This document shows, piece by piece, positions 39,541 through 52,690 of a stretch of DNA of 52,690 nucleotides. The stretch is from Saccoglossus kowalevskii (Eukaryota; Hemichordata; Enteropneusta; Harrimaniidae): contig NW_003137329.1 of NCBI RefSeq assembly GCF_000003605.2, positions 330,515 to 383,204 on the forward strand, in the 5' to 3' direction. The notes below the pieces were generated by a model. The model saw only the letters and a program-made list of their open reading frames with translations, was not told the DNA's origin and searched no databases. The position numbers and the translations under genes were made by a program. Every line of letters starts with the position of its first letter. Positions within the stretch are counted from its first letter, which is position 1.

Positions 39541-42500
39541 AGTTTTGTTTTAGGACATGTACCATTGTTTCCCATGGAAAATATATAAATCAACATCCAA
39601 CAATTTATCTCGGTGATATATGGTTAAAAAAAAGATATATAGTGTTTCACAAGGTATGATTTTTTTGTCTATAAATACTAATAAAAATGAGCAATATTTT
39701 AGTGGGTTTCTAACGTTGTGGAAATTTGTTTTAATTATGATCTATTTAAACCACTAATAAAAGGGCGTTTTATGCATATTATTTTATCAAAAACACATAA
39801 TGACAATGGTGACTAATACTGCAACGAATAATTGTAGACATACTTTGACCGATATATTATCACTGCTATATGCGCACATGTAACGAATTACACGAGTACC
39901 ATTAATTCGAATGTAAATGAAGCGGAGGGTGATACATTGTTCTCAGATGAATATCAACCAAAGCATCATTGGTTCATCATAAAGTTGTTTTATTAACAGA
40001 CCAATCACCGACAACAACACAGACTATACCTATTCGTAAATTGTGTATGATACTATGCTAAGTTAGTTACCCTGTCAAGCACTATGGTAACTGTATTAGC
40101 TGCCTTTGAGCATATCACTTGACAATAAAATACAAGATAGTACATATATCAATTACACAAATGAGCCCGGAAGGTCAATAAATACACTGCAGTGCTGACC
40201 ATGACCTCTGAATAAAGTCTACTTCCTACATTTTCAAAATGCTATATCGATATATGCGGATCTGGATTATGTTATACAAATCTGACAAAAGTTCAACCCA
40301 GCTACATATTAATTATCAAAGTAATAGGGCTGATAGGATTAAAAAAGAAGTCATTTATATCAAACGTTGACGCAGATTCTGGACGCATTACGGTAGACAA
40401 TCACATACTAGCGTATGAGCATTATCGCTCTGTCATCTTCAATAACAGTGGAAATAAAAAATGTATTTTAACACATGATATCACTTCTATACAATGTCTG
40501 GTTATCTATCATAATGTATAATATAATGTCCAATACATATATCGTAAAATCTAAAGGGAGGAAGGCTGATCATTGTGATTGTGATTTTTATTCTACCAAC
40601 GATTATTTGGGATTATTACTTCAAACAGATTCTTCAGTTATGTTTTATTTTGTTATTATATTTGGGTCAATATACTGTGCTAAATACATGAGATAAATAT
40701 AATGGTTAGACAGTTAACTGTTTAATACTTAGAATACAAAATAACACTAGCACAGTGCACAGCGGATTGCACGATATCGTCGATATAGACAGGGCTAGAA
40801 TACCGCACGCTGTAGCTTATATAACACAATGATTGCTGTATAATAATATGTGTTATTACGTTTATCAGCAATGTGTTGAGTGACAAATATGCAATCAGAC
40901 ATTCGTTAACCTTCAATTTAAATTTATCGTAATATGCAATATCTACCTGATATCAAGTGTCGTTTGGTCATACTTTCAATTTAGAAGAACTGGATTATAT
41001 GTTACCCATTTCTCAGAGGTTAACTCTGTCACAAAGCGTCAAAGTAATGCAAGTAGACCGCGTAATGATAACCGCCTTTATGTTCAGATTTGAGCTTAAT
41101 ACTCCACATGTGATTTTCCGCCGATTTATTTCTTAAATTGTTTCATAAATGAAATGATGTTCAAATTATAACGCATGTTGGCGCACGTTTACTTCACAAC
41201 ACGATAACGCGTTAAAGCTGCGTTTTTGAACGAAAGATATGTGGTTTTAGTTACACTAGCTACACGTGTTAGTCGTATCAGAATTAACTTATTTTTTGTA
41301 ATGCATATTCAATGTTTTTGTATGTTTATATCTATTTTTACTGATTTGAAAAACATTTTTTAGAATGATTACGGTTTAGGCCCTCTATAGATCTATACTG
41401 GTTTCTCAAAACTGTGGAATAGATTTTAATGTGCTAAACTGATTGCGTGGTGAATGACCATTTACGGGAATATACCCGCATTATCGATATTACGATTTAT
41501 TTAGGAATTTTTAATTAATATACGTCCGAATCTTTGGTGAAGTCAAGCTCAAATTGTTAATCATCTAAACCTTCCGAAGGGCATACAACCTCGGTCGCCA
41601 TACAGATGCAAATGGTTGCCTAACATTTCAGACTTTAAAAAGTAAACGATTCAACACTATAGTATAGCCAGCTTTTGGAATTACAAACCTGTTATTGCCA
41701 ATCCATAATGCCCCCGGAAAAATACGTCATATTTCTTAATAATTGGATATTAAGGAATAGTGACTAATGTACCGGCGCACGCTCGTTTAGAGAAAATACA
41801 ATACAACCCTGACTGAAATTGTCCATTGTGAATACTAATTACTGAAACTTCACTTTCGTCCTTGGCCAGCAATGAGATGTAATTAAATACACGTTAGTAA
41901 CTTATTTCTATTTGCGCTGCCACAGAAATCTAAATGTTCGCGAAACCAGTTAATACCAGTTAATCTGCGTTTGATTGACATTTGCTAGTATTTTGTAAGA
42001 AATTGTAATTGATAGTTGTACATAAATAATAGCTGACATAATGGCTGTCACGTCCATGGGTAATTAAAACATGGTTAGTCTGAATCTTGCCAACCGATTT
42101 GATGAAAGCAAGATATTATGTCCGGCGCTAGAAGACTATGATCTACACTTATAATAATAATAACACAAGTATAATAAATTTTAAGCTGTTTACCAACTGG
42201 AAAGCCAGCATTTGATCTGGCGTGTTCTACACAACTATAACGCACGCGTGACTTGAAGCGCAGAATTTTACGACTGGGCCAGTCTAACTATGATCCTGCC
42301 AACTACTCAATAACTGGCCTAAATATCTAACTGAATATAGATCACATGACTGCACTGTTCATAGTGATTGTGGATTTATAATCAGCTGATCAAAAAAAAA
42401 AAAAACGTGACGTCATCGCCTCGGCCTAAATGCAAAAAATCACAACTATTAACAATATATTCAGTTTTTTTGCTTTTTGCTTCGTTTATGTTAGGAGATT

Positions 42501-45500
42501 TATATGGTCTGTACTACCGCCAGTTTGTTGAAATATAGTAGAATTGTTGGCAACATCTCTGCGTATGTTCTATAAAGTGCGTTTTTGCTATGGATTTGAA
42601 AAACAAAATCTAGAAAGCTCTAGAAGGCGGGTGACTTCTAATTCATTAAAATGTGTTAGAATGCCAATTTATACAAATAAAGGAAACATTAATACAAACA
42701 ACATATTTAGAATTAGAATTAGTTAAATTTTCCGTTGTGCATATTACTCATGTATATAATTATAGTACAAATACACATAAAGTGGTGATATAGTTAAAAA
42801 CGTTAAAACAATACAAATCAATATTTTAGTCGTAAAATTTACTTTTTTGTCCCCTTTTTGTGGTCAACATGTAATATATCACCTATATAACCTACTCACA
42901 TTGGTAAATTGTATAAAATATAGGGAAATTTGAGCATTTGGTAGAAAAATATTAAAATATATATTTTCAGTTCTTATATATTTTATAAGCATGGATGGCA
43001 CAGTACATGTATGCTACCAATTTCTAAACTTTCAGCCAATTTGAAGTTCAACTTTTGATGTTATAGATGATATCATTTTCTCAATTTTTGACAACAGATT
43101 CTATGATGTCATACTTTACCCATAAACCTTTGCTTGAAAATCAAGATGGCTAACTACATAATACTGATGAAAAGTTAAATATCTAGAGAATGACAAGTGA
43201 TATAAAAATACTGTAAATTGCATTTTCCTACATTTGTGGAGCTTTTTCTGCAGGGGTCATTATGTTGTTTGGATTGATGTTTCCCTTAACACCCAAAATT
43301 ATCATATAACGTAAAATCGGGTATTGTATTTTTTGAAATATCACACGATTAGATGTCGTTTTTTTTTGAAAAGATGGCATGGTATTGTTTGTTGTTGTCT
43401 TTTTGAATATGGCTCTTCGTCACCTCTAACGATTATGATAGTATAATCAAAGAAAAGACTTTGGGAAAATAGAAAATTTACACTTGCCAACGTGATATAA
43501 ACATCTATGTGTCACGGTAGCTTCTGTGCGAGTATTTTGTAATGAGGGTCACGTGTTATAATGAGGTTAAAACGCTTACGCTCGGTTATTATCTTCCGCC
43601 AATTATGCTAATTTTTCTCATAAATGCTTTATGTTTGCTACCAAATGCCTTCTTTAGTCTTTTATAACATTTACTAATTACAGGCAAGTGACCATATTTG
43701 GACATTTCTGTTTTATTGTTTTACTTGAACTACACATGGGTAACAAATGCAGGTCATTTGTCTTGCGAACGACATGTAATATAGACATGTTATTTATAAT
43801 AACATAGTTCTATATAAAACATTTTATGCACGAATTCTGCTTCGTTACACTGATTTAACTAGTTGTATCTTTTCACATGATAAGATATTGATCTCAACAT
43901 AAACATGCGACTAAATTGTTTAACGTAATGAAATTGGAGGATTATTGAAATATACATACATTGTTATCGGTATCGTCGTGTATGGGCGGGTAACATAGAC
44001 GTACCTTATAACAGTAATAAACAAAGTAATCGACACTGGCGTCTGCAATCTATAACAAAACTAAAGGGCGTAGTATCATTATCGTATTAACTAATTAGTA
44101 TACCATTAGACATGATCAGTAAAATGAAATCATCATAAAGGGAGAACATCACTGATTTAGGAATACTCTGTGACCTGCCTATTTTATCTGCATTGTTTAT
44201 GTTCTAGCCAATTCACCCATTCTTGTTTGCATTGATTGCATTCTAACCTAGTCGTTTACAGCTAACGATGGAACAAGAACGCAAATAACATGAAAACGAC
44301 AACAATTCTGTTGTCAATATAATATTTGAGCAGTGATCTACTGTTTTAATAACTATAAAACACACGTTACGCAGTTAGATCAGTTATTCGTTTGCAGCTG
44401 AATCCAAGTGAACATAATAACACTATCATATTAAACAGGGATCAACGTAACATGCATTGAATGGCAAGCAAGTCAATAGTTTATAGAAAACATACACTTG
44501 TGTGTATTTTTATATTCATTTAATAGTGCAATAGTTGTAATATTATAAGAATGTTTGGTATTGTTAACCTTTTTAGTTCGGTGGTGCACGTTGACATAAA
44601 TGCTGAATTTGCCGTAAAAAATAAAAATGTCTCTTCGATCGCAGAATAGTAGTCACACATGCGTGACTAATTCATAATATGTGTGTTAATTTATCGACCT
44701 GATAACATTTTGGGCTTTACAAGTTTACGATTAATAATAATTCATAATAATGTTAAAATATAAACTGGAGTAAAATGTTAACAATGTTATCCATACCGTC
44801 TCTTTAAAATATATTGATGCAACGTGACACTAAACTCAGTTAAAAGGGTACATCTTTATGGACAATGAATTGCAGTGCTAAATCGATCGTGATAAATTTG
44901 GACAATGTTTCCCCGAAGCTTCATTACAAAGCACGAAAGAAAAACGTTTCCCGACAAATTGCTATAAATCAAGCATCAATTCCACAATCAAATCAGTATG
45001 TAGATGCGTGTTCTTTATTGCGACCATAATGAATGGTTTGTGCTGTACATTTAAAAATGAGATACATGTGTTTAGTAGTACATGATAGGGCAGTGTGGGT
45101 GGTTAAACAGTGATCGCGTTGCAGTTGGTGATCTTTGCATTATTGATTAACTGGTCATTGCGTCACTGTCCATATTTCCTTACTGTCATACAGCAGTCAA
45201 GTCGTTAGCGATCAGTATCAACAGTTGATGAAGAATAAAGAACAATTTGTTGATGAGAAAACACTCCTGTTCCTATGGTTACCTACACTTATTTATGCGA
45301 TGTTAACAGCAGCTCAAACTCGCATTATAAAGGTCGAGCACATCTGATGATCCAGTTTGATAGCAGCCAACTACCAATTAAGTATGCGACTATGACTATA
45401 ATTAATTAAATATTCTTCATCTTTGGTCAAATTTATTATTGTAATCCCTTCAGTTATTCCTCCTTTTGCATAAATATTGCTATTATCTGTAACAGATCAC

Positions 45501-47430
45501 TATGATATTCAACTTATGAATATGTAAATAAACTAAAACAAAAACTGGTGAAAGATTACGGGTATTTGTGCAAAAAAGTCTCTGTCGTGTATGGCAATGC
45601 AGTAATTCATCACCACGCCATCCGCTGCCAATCATAACACACAATTGATAGTACCTCGTGATACGTACTTGTTATTGTAATAACCATTACTATTATTTTA
45701 TCCATTCAAATTTTCCGTGTAACAGCTGATTATGGAGCAGGACCATCGCCGCCATGCAAATAATCTCGTCAGCGTAGTGTCAAGTATATAGTTCAAGATA
45801 TAATATGGCCATTAAAAAATATGTGAATTCGCAATACATTTTTATTTCACGATCGTGATATATCTTATAAATGGATAGCACTCAAAAAACACGGTTGGCG
45901 TATTAATAATTGACGAACATATCATACGTGATTTGAATTATGTATATACCGGTGATGTTATTTACTGACCAGCTGTACCACTCGAGGGCCACTACGACCT
46001 TAAATAGCTGGATCAGTACACAGGTCTGTTGACTACATATAACTATCCGCTGTATATAGCAACGAATCAAATACTAGCTGGTAATATCAGTCGAGTTGAC
46101 AACTATTTCCAGTACCTTAGTTTAGTATAATTGACAACTGTGTTAAAACACAATATTTGTAATTGGTCAAAAGTGTTTAAGCGTTGTCCAAGCAAATAAA
46201 TATCCATCTCTAACCGATGTTCTCTTTTGAACACATATCATTGAACTTGATGTATCACATTCCATTTGACGTAGCTTATGTTATTAAATTTGAAACCGGA
46301 TTAGGATTACAAATGATATTAAATATAGTTCAAATCCGAGAAAATAGTACAGATTTCATAGTGCGTCACGTTGCACGCGCATAAAGCGCGAGTGTGTTAA
46401 CATATTTAAATGAATGATATAAACCACTTTTGTCTATATTCCGTTTACCGTATGATTACTGTTAGTAACAAAGCTGTAGCTTCACACAAGTGTTCCCCTT
46501 GAGGGTTACTTCGTGAAACGTATTGTCAATAAGCAATATATACGCACATTACGCAAGCTAAATATAAGCATGTCATGACATTCAGTGTAATCGACTAAAT
46601 GTTTTCATCACTATAGATATCACAAACGTTTCCCAAAACAAATCACAATAAGGATATGGTGAAGTCTTAAAGAAACAGTGTCACCATACCTGTGCGCACG
46701 TGTGTAGTAAGCGTTCTACCCATGTTGGATAGGTACTCGATCATAGTTGAATGCTTATGTTCCCCCACAATGCGTCTGATTGTGTAGTGTTCATGATGTA
46801 CCAAAGAACGGATAAATGCGCGGGTGCGCATTTTTAATAACAGTGTCCTATTTGGACAGAAATTCCTGTACCATGACTTGGATAGCATGTGTCTAATACC
46901 TTGTGTGGAATATGATACGTTCACTTATTGTACAATCACGTGATCGCTGTATGCAAATGCCATTGTCAGTATGTTTTCTGTGTTCCTATAATTCCTTACG
47001 ACTTTAAAATTAATTAATTAATGTGATGCCGTCGTGGTACCATGCTTCATTTGAAACGACTACCTCAAATAATACATGTGGCCACACGTTAGTCGAAAAA
47101 AATAATATGTTATGGATTAAATATTACAAGCTGCCACATAACCATCGCACGTGAAAGCACATTCCGACAACAAGAGAACGATTTTGCATGAACCAAGAGT
47201 ACGATTTGTAAAATCAAGAATGAAATAAAAATAGATTGCAATTGTAATCCGTTCACATCCAATAATACTTATGTGTGGTTGAACGGTTTATTGTATTATA
47301 TGTCTGTACAAAGTTATTTTGTAATCAAATACACCAAACATGCTAATGCATTGTATTAAAGTATTTTTAGCAAATATTATGAAAACAAGAAAATGCTGCA
47401 TTTTAATGTTTTCAGTAATTATAATACATA
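39541..47430. other. Long AT-rich stretch without recognised genes
   Basis: Only short open frames without domains. One full CRE octamer (42408) follows a short A run. CAAGATGGCTAAC near 43141 and AAAGATGGCATGG near 43369 are weak YY1-like words. Confidence 0.4.
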
Positions 47431-47729
47431 TTAAAGCGCGGTAGTCGTCGCGCTGCGCATGTTCGACATTTGTGTTGATAAACATTGATTTTCCCACAAT
47501 CCAATGCGCTCTTCAAATGGAAATCACAAGTATGAGGTTTGCCCTGGGTGCGACTTGCACTGATTACCGCCGGTGACTCTTTCGATACCTTCCAATCACA
47601 TGAAAATTAGAGCTTGGAAACGTGTCAGTTCGTACTCGTTGATCTGCGCAAAAGTTAAAGTCGCCATCTTTGTTTATATGAGACCCATATATCTCGCGCA
47701 TGCGCAGCGCGATGACTACCGCGCTTTAA
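47431..47729. mobile_element. TTAA-flanked MITE, longest copy (element 4)
   Basis: This 291-bp element lies between TTAA at 47431-47434 and 47726-47729. Its terminal inverted repeats extend about 35 bp with few mismatches: AGCGCGGTAGTCGTCGCGCT on the left, and on the reverse strand AGCGCGGTAGTCATCGCGCT on the right. Because of the inverted repeat, the same peptide string (HAQRDDYRAL) can be read from each end on opposite strands. No transposase fragment is visible in the interior. It is the fullest copy in the window and the likely parent form of element 1. Confidence 0.85.
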
Positions 47730-49362
47730 GTACAGTTTGTCAAATCACCTCATTCACCTTAAACACAAAAAGGTAGATTTGACACTGGATTATGTGGTTT
47801 TCATCCCATAATCAACCGCGATTTTAGTGTCTTTGAATACATAATACAATTTAATGGTTCATCGAGAAACTTTGACACATCACTGAGAACATTTAGCGAA
47901 AAAAGCTTCCATAGTTGTGAAGTGTGGCAGTGGGTTGCGGGACAAAACTTTAAATATTCACAGATCGTAATTTAAAATTCAAAATGTTGTCATTTTATGT
48001 TGTATTAATTGAATGTTTTGTTCAGAGACTTGTCCTGAGGAAGTTGTTTTGACAACTGTGGACCACCGTACGTTTGTCTTTTTATAGTTATACATATACA
48101 GGGGAACTCTTAATTCTATCTCATACTACAATTAATTCGCCATATACTATAATTGAACAGCAGGAATATTTAAACACACAACCAATGAGTAATCAAACAG
48201 TTAGTAACATGGAGTCGATTCAATACACTGATAGTGAAATGTTGGAAGGGTTAGCTAAACCTTTTCGAATCTCTGCAATTTGCTGAACGAAAAGTTCAAT
48301 CAAATTAGAATACCCTAAATTGTTTTCATGAGAACAATGAGAACTATATGAAACCTTGTCCTCAGGTATTTTAATCGAAAATTGACGAAAATACATACAA
48401 CGGAGTTTTATATTTAAAAAAAGAAAAACAAATGTATTCAAAATATAATCTTTAGTGTCGAATTTCAAATAGCAGTTTCAAGCAGTTCATGTATCAAAAG
48501 TGCATTGATCGTGTTGATCATTGATACGTATAGTTGAAACAATATTTTGATATTGGTTTAAACAAGCTGTCACCAAACCATGCATCACATCGCATCGTGC
48601 CAGGAATATTTAATGCATAGTTGTAGTATTAATCCTTTGAGCCGTATAATTATTCCCGCTTCAGTGTTCAGTGTTTTGCCTAATTTTATGTATTTTTAGC
48701 TGTGTTTGTAGGCACTTTGAGTATAGCGTTGTGTGTAGCGTGTATGTTGTGATGAATTGTCTATTTGTTCGAATATATATATTTATATATAATATTTTTA
48801 ACCAAGTGGGCATAACGCACTATTAGCTACATAACGTGATTAACATTTTAGAAAAAAATGAACAAATATCTACGTTTTATCTTGTGATATGTGACAAGTT
48901 GCGTTTAAATGGTTAAGTAAAAAATAACAAGTTCCGGATTAAATCAGACAAATCATAAAGAATAGGTTTGTTACAAGACAGAAACACTTGAGTTAATGGA
49001 CGACAAGGAAGGCATTAATGCTAATTACAGACAGCGAGAACATGAAATCCCACTGCTATCGAGGCGAGAACTTATTCATGATAACAAACATGCGACGTTT
49101 TCTATAAAATTGAAAATGACAGTTTCTCATTGCCTTTCTATGGTACAGTTTTCTTAATGAAAGAGTGAATAAATGAATGAACACCAGACCTTTACATCCG
49201 TAATTAAATAATAATATTAATAGTGTTACATAATGATAAGAATAATGATAATACAAATTAGTGTATACGTTATGTATACTGGAGAGAGCACGGAGATAGT
49301 TCATTCGAACTAGTCGAGTTCATGTCCCCTAAATAGCTCATCATTGTTTTTTAAGTATGTCT
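47730..49362. other. Non-coding stretch between element 4 and the GAAA array
   Basis: AT-rich, short open frames only, nothing recognised. Confidence 0.4.
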
Positions 49363-49669
<307 letters not shown>

Positions 49670-49875
49670 TCATTCAATAAATATTACACAAGTTGGATTT
49701 AAAAGTATTTCTATTTCTGTTATTGTGACTGACAGAGAGTTGCCATATTTTTTATAGTGTGTTGATATATACTATAAATTGTACCCTATTTGTAATGATT
49801 TTCCAATATTATTACTGTAACTATAGTTTACCCACTCTCTCGACAATCATCAGCGAATACCGTATGCTGTTAACT

Positions 49876-50076
49876 ATTTTATTTTAGCTAGAATTTATTT
49901 TCGCTGAATAGACTTTTTGGGTGTTTGTATAGAATTTATTTTCAGTGTGGAAGTGGGAAGTAAAATATATCAAAAAAGTATATTCGCTGGATTTTATTTT
50001 CACTGAATCATTCCTTCAGCGAAAATAGCGAAAACCAATTCCAAGCGAAAATAAATTATTCTACAGTAAAATAAGA
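49876..50076. mobile_element. Non-autonomous inverted-repeat element built on TTTATTTTCGCT
   Basis: The left end contains TATTTTATTTTAGCTAGAATTTATTTTCGCTG. The right end, on the reverse strand, reads TTATTTTACTGTAGAATAA and then TTTATTTTCGCT, giving an imperfect inverted repeat of about 32 bp. Between them the words TTTATTTTCAC/GTG, AGCGAAAATAGCGAAAA and TTCGCTGG recur in both orientations. No ORF is present. A related short word (ATCAGCGAAAATAGC) occurs near 20106. It is probably a MITE; target-site duplications were not identified. Confidence 0.5.
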
Positions 50077-52690
50077 AAATAGAAACGCACTACTTACTGA
50101 AATATGATCTTTCAATTACATTAATGCGAAAATACCATGCTGATATTAGTAACCAAGGACCCATTAGACAACCATTATTAAGGTGGATATATTTAATTGA
50201 CTTGCATTCAAATGGCTGGTCGGGTGAAGTACGAAAGTACACTGGTTAAATTATGGTTTCAAATTAATTCGATAAATCAACCGCCTACAACATGTACACA
50301 GATTCATGTCGACATCACCGTGCCCATGCATTCATGAAATAGCAGTCAAGCGTTGAGTTCAATAAACTTTCGATATTTCCTGTGCTATTATGATAAGATT
50401 ACTTTAGCTGGTTGAATGATTCGAAATATACCACTAGTAAGTTTGCGCAAGTAAATTAATTTGACAAGTGTATGTTATTACGTATTTCAGAATTATATTA
50501 ACGTGATAATTGCATTGACAAAACACTTCTCAGGTAGTAATAGGGATAATAATTAAGATTTAGGAGTGGTTCCATTCGTATAGTGTACTTATCAATGCAT
50601 TTCAACGGCAAAATTTTGTTTGTGCATATAACCACAGGGTGAAACGCTTGAACGTGACTTTATGTGACCTTGTAAATTGATAGGCAGAACACTCTGCATC
50701 AAATAAGTCCCGAGCAAAGTAGAAGATAATAATACTTTATTACCGCCTTAAAGTCTTTCTCTGTGGAGATTATGAGCTTTTTTCGGGCATCAGCGTTATT
50801 AAAAGAATTCACATTTTGACAGTAAACTTCAATTTAGTCTGCAATGTTATTGTATAGTCGATATACTTGGTTCTGTCCAATCATTCATTAAAATCTGTCT
50901 TACCATCAAACGTATTCATTGTAGCTTAGGGGGCCCTGTTGACGTATATTAGTTCTAAATTTAGATGAAGCATGTTTCGAAATCCTAGATCATCCATATC
51001 ATGGAATTGTATATTCAGACCGCAGGTGCATAACAAAGAATGTTTAACACTAGACTAGACAAACCAATTATATATCTGTAATCATTTTGAACAAACTATA
51101 TGTCGTAACAAAGTTGGCGTTGATAAGCCTAAAACAAGTATACTTTAGCAATATGTCTTGTCTAATGCACAATATACGTTACCATGGAAACTTTACAAAC
51201 ACTGTTACTTAGGGCAAAGCAAGACATATCAAAGAAGGCAGCGTTGAGATCATACTTTTCTCATTATTTTTATTTTATATTTTTACATTTTCTCAAAATA
51301 ATTATTTCCATTTCAAATTCGCATCGACAGTGTAAATTTGTCATGTGTTGTTAGTATATGTCGAATCGACTCTGTACAATTATTACACATCGTAAATTCA
51401 ATGAGTTTGATCGTAAAACTGACACAATAATTCATACATTAAAGATATTACGCCTACATTGTATAGATTCAGAAATCCCACCTAAAATTAGATCTACGTT
51501 TCTACTATATGTAATCGGTTTTCGAAAACAATCTTGTTTTCTAATCGCTGTTAATGACCGGTTTACCGCTATATTAAACAATGACTACATCTTGATTGGT
51601 CACTTTGCTGTAATGTGATTTGTCAGTTTAACTGTCATACAAGGGAAAAATTAATTTCATAACTGATTGGTACATTCAAAAACAAAATCAGCTTTTTTGA
51701 CCTCTGACATGTCTTACCCAACATACATTACGCAGCAAGATAATAATAAATATCATAGCTACAAATGTACATGTTCTAGGACATTTATGTAAACTATACA
51801 CTCTTAAAAGATAATGAATTTGATAGGAGAACGTATGCATGACACGTTTGGGGACATGTTTGGAGGTTGCTAATAACAACGACTATTTCGAACTTCAAAA
51901 ACATTATACCGGGAAATTGATTAATTATGTACATACATTCCCAAGCCAAATCGTCAAGTTTTAGTGTTAGTTGTTACATTTACAAAATTAGCGACTGAAT
52001 TTTATTTTCAAGTGTTTCAAAAAAAAACATGCCACCTTGCTTAGCTCGTCACCTTTCACAATATAGCCCAGTGACCACTACTTCATATATACTTTTTTAT
52101 TTTGTTGGATACTTTCAACTATGATGATGGTTAAGTATTATTCATTTTTTATGTCTGGTTAACACAAAATTAAAGTAGTAATATCTTGCGATATGATTTT
52201 TTACGGGGTGCAGATATTTGGAATTCAGGTACACCTATCGACAATTACATGAAATACCTTGCATGCATGCATGGCACAACATGTGGTTACATTAAGCTGT
52301 CATACATTATGTAGTGTGAATCCAATCTCTTACTTATTTAAGTATATAGTTACACGGCATTGCATTGAATAATGTTGGTTGCTATGGTGATGAGTAATAA
52401 CGTGTTACCTAATCCGCTCTTGAAGAACTTGCACTATGACTGATACGTATAGTTGTCAAAGGTCATCAATATTTCAGGATTTGTATATAAAATACAGAAG
52501 GAGACTGATTGATTAATATATGTAATATCAACATTGCGTAGCTGGGTATTTATATGACACGTTGTGCTATTATTGAGATATTTGTGAATTGAGTTACAGT
52601 TACATACCAAGTTATTCTATTCAACCAATGTGTTATTCACACACACACACACATTACATGATTATCGGCTTCGTGTCAAAGAGATAATTA
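50077..52690. other. Non-coding right end
   Basis: A forward ATG-initiated frame of 86 codons (51358-51618) lacks any recognised domain. No RNA gene or element identified apart from the CA repeat. Confidence 0.4.
52638..52653. repeat. CA microsatellite
   Basis: Eight CA units near the right edge. Confidence 0.9.

Noticed and set aside
39344-39596. Phe-Ile-Leu-Phe-Tyr repeat proteins
   Set aside because: Translation of the AAAAT microsatellite.
47288-47776. Two opposite-strand frames that share HAQRDDYRAL
   Set aside because: The shared peptide is the MITE's terminal inverted repeat read from both ends, not a gene family.
51358-51618. 86-codon ATG-initiated forward frame
   Set aside because: No domain recognised and the composition is like the surrounding AT-rich DNA.

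Overview
This is a eukaryotic, almost certainly metazoan, genomic window. It is AT-rich by eye. It carries one recognisable multi-exon protein-coding gene with consensus splice sites, long microsatellites, two minisatellite arrays, and several short TTAA-flanked terminal-inverted-repeat elements. It also contains a 232-base assembly gap. Bacterial features (operons, ribosome binding sites, densely packed genes) are absent. The species cannot be fixed from the sequence. A marine invertebrate such as a lophotrochozoan, hemichordate or cephalochordate would fit the gene family and the repeat content, but that is inference.

The only well-supported gene lies on the minus strand at about 33.99-32.30 kb. 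It is the 5' end of a class C orphan-type receptor of the GPR158/GPR179 (metabotropic glycine receptor) group. I predict a 5' untranslated exon ending at 33993, a 431-base intron, and a large first coding exon (33561-32300). That exon encodes a signal peptide, a propeptide-like region with a furin-type RNKR site, and an extracellular Cache domain. It ends at an AG|GTAAGT donor. The EGF-like region, seven-helix domain and cytoplasmic tail must lie at lower coordinates, either elsewhere in this window in exons I could not recognise or beyond its left edge. Much of 1-32 kb could therefore be intron of this gene.

Repeats, left to right: a degenerate 32-bp tandem (about 0.6 kb); an AGGG/CCCT TTAA element (6.5 kb); a long AAAT array (7.6 kb); a 66/68-bp minisatellite whose units alternate in length (8.4-9.1 kb); a TTAA element (25.2 kb); an 18-copy, 55-bp minisatellite (26.3-27.3 kb) that stays open in all three forward frames and mimics genes; TA arrays around the N gap (28.0-28.4 kb); a TA array and two more TTAA elements (30.9-32.2 kb); ATT (34.9 kb) and AAAAT (39.4 kb) arrays; the largest TTAA element (47.4 kb); a GAAA purine array (49.4 kb); and a second type of inverted-repeat element built on TTTATTTTCGCT (49.9 kb). 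The five TTAA elements form one family with two or three interior types.

The rest is AT-rich non-coding DNA without recognisable genes. Two 18-bp sequences matching the ZNF143/Staf consensus exactly (6357 and 37728), a YY1-like site (37941) and nine perfect TGACGTCA palindromes are the most notable regulatory-type signals. No tRNA, rRNA, CRISPR array or intact transposase or reverse transcriptase was recognised.
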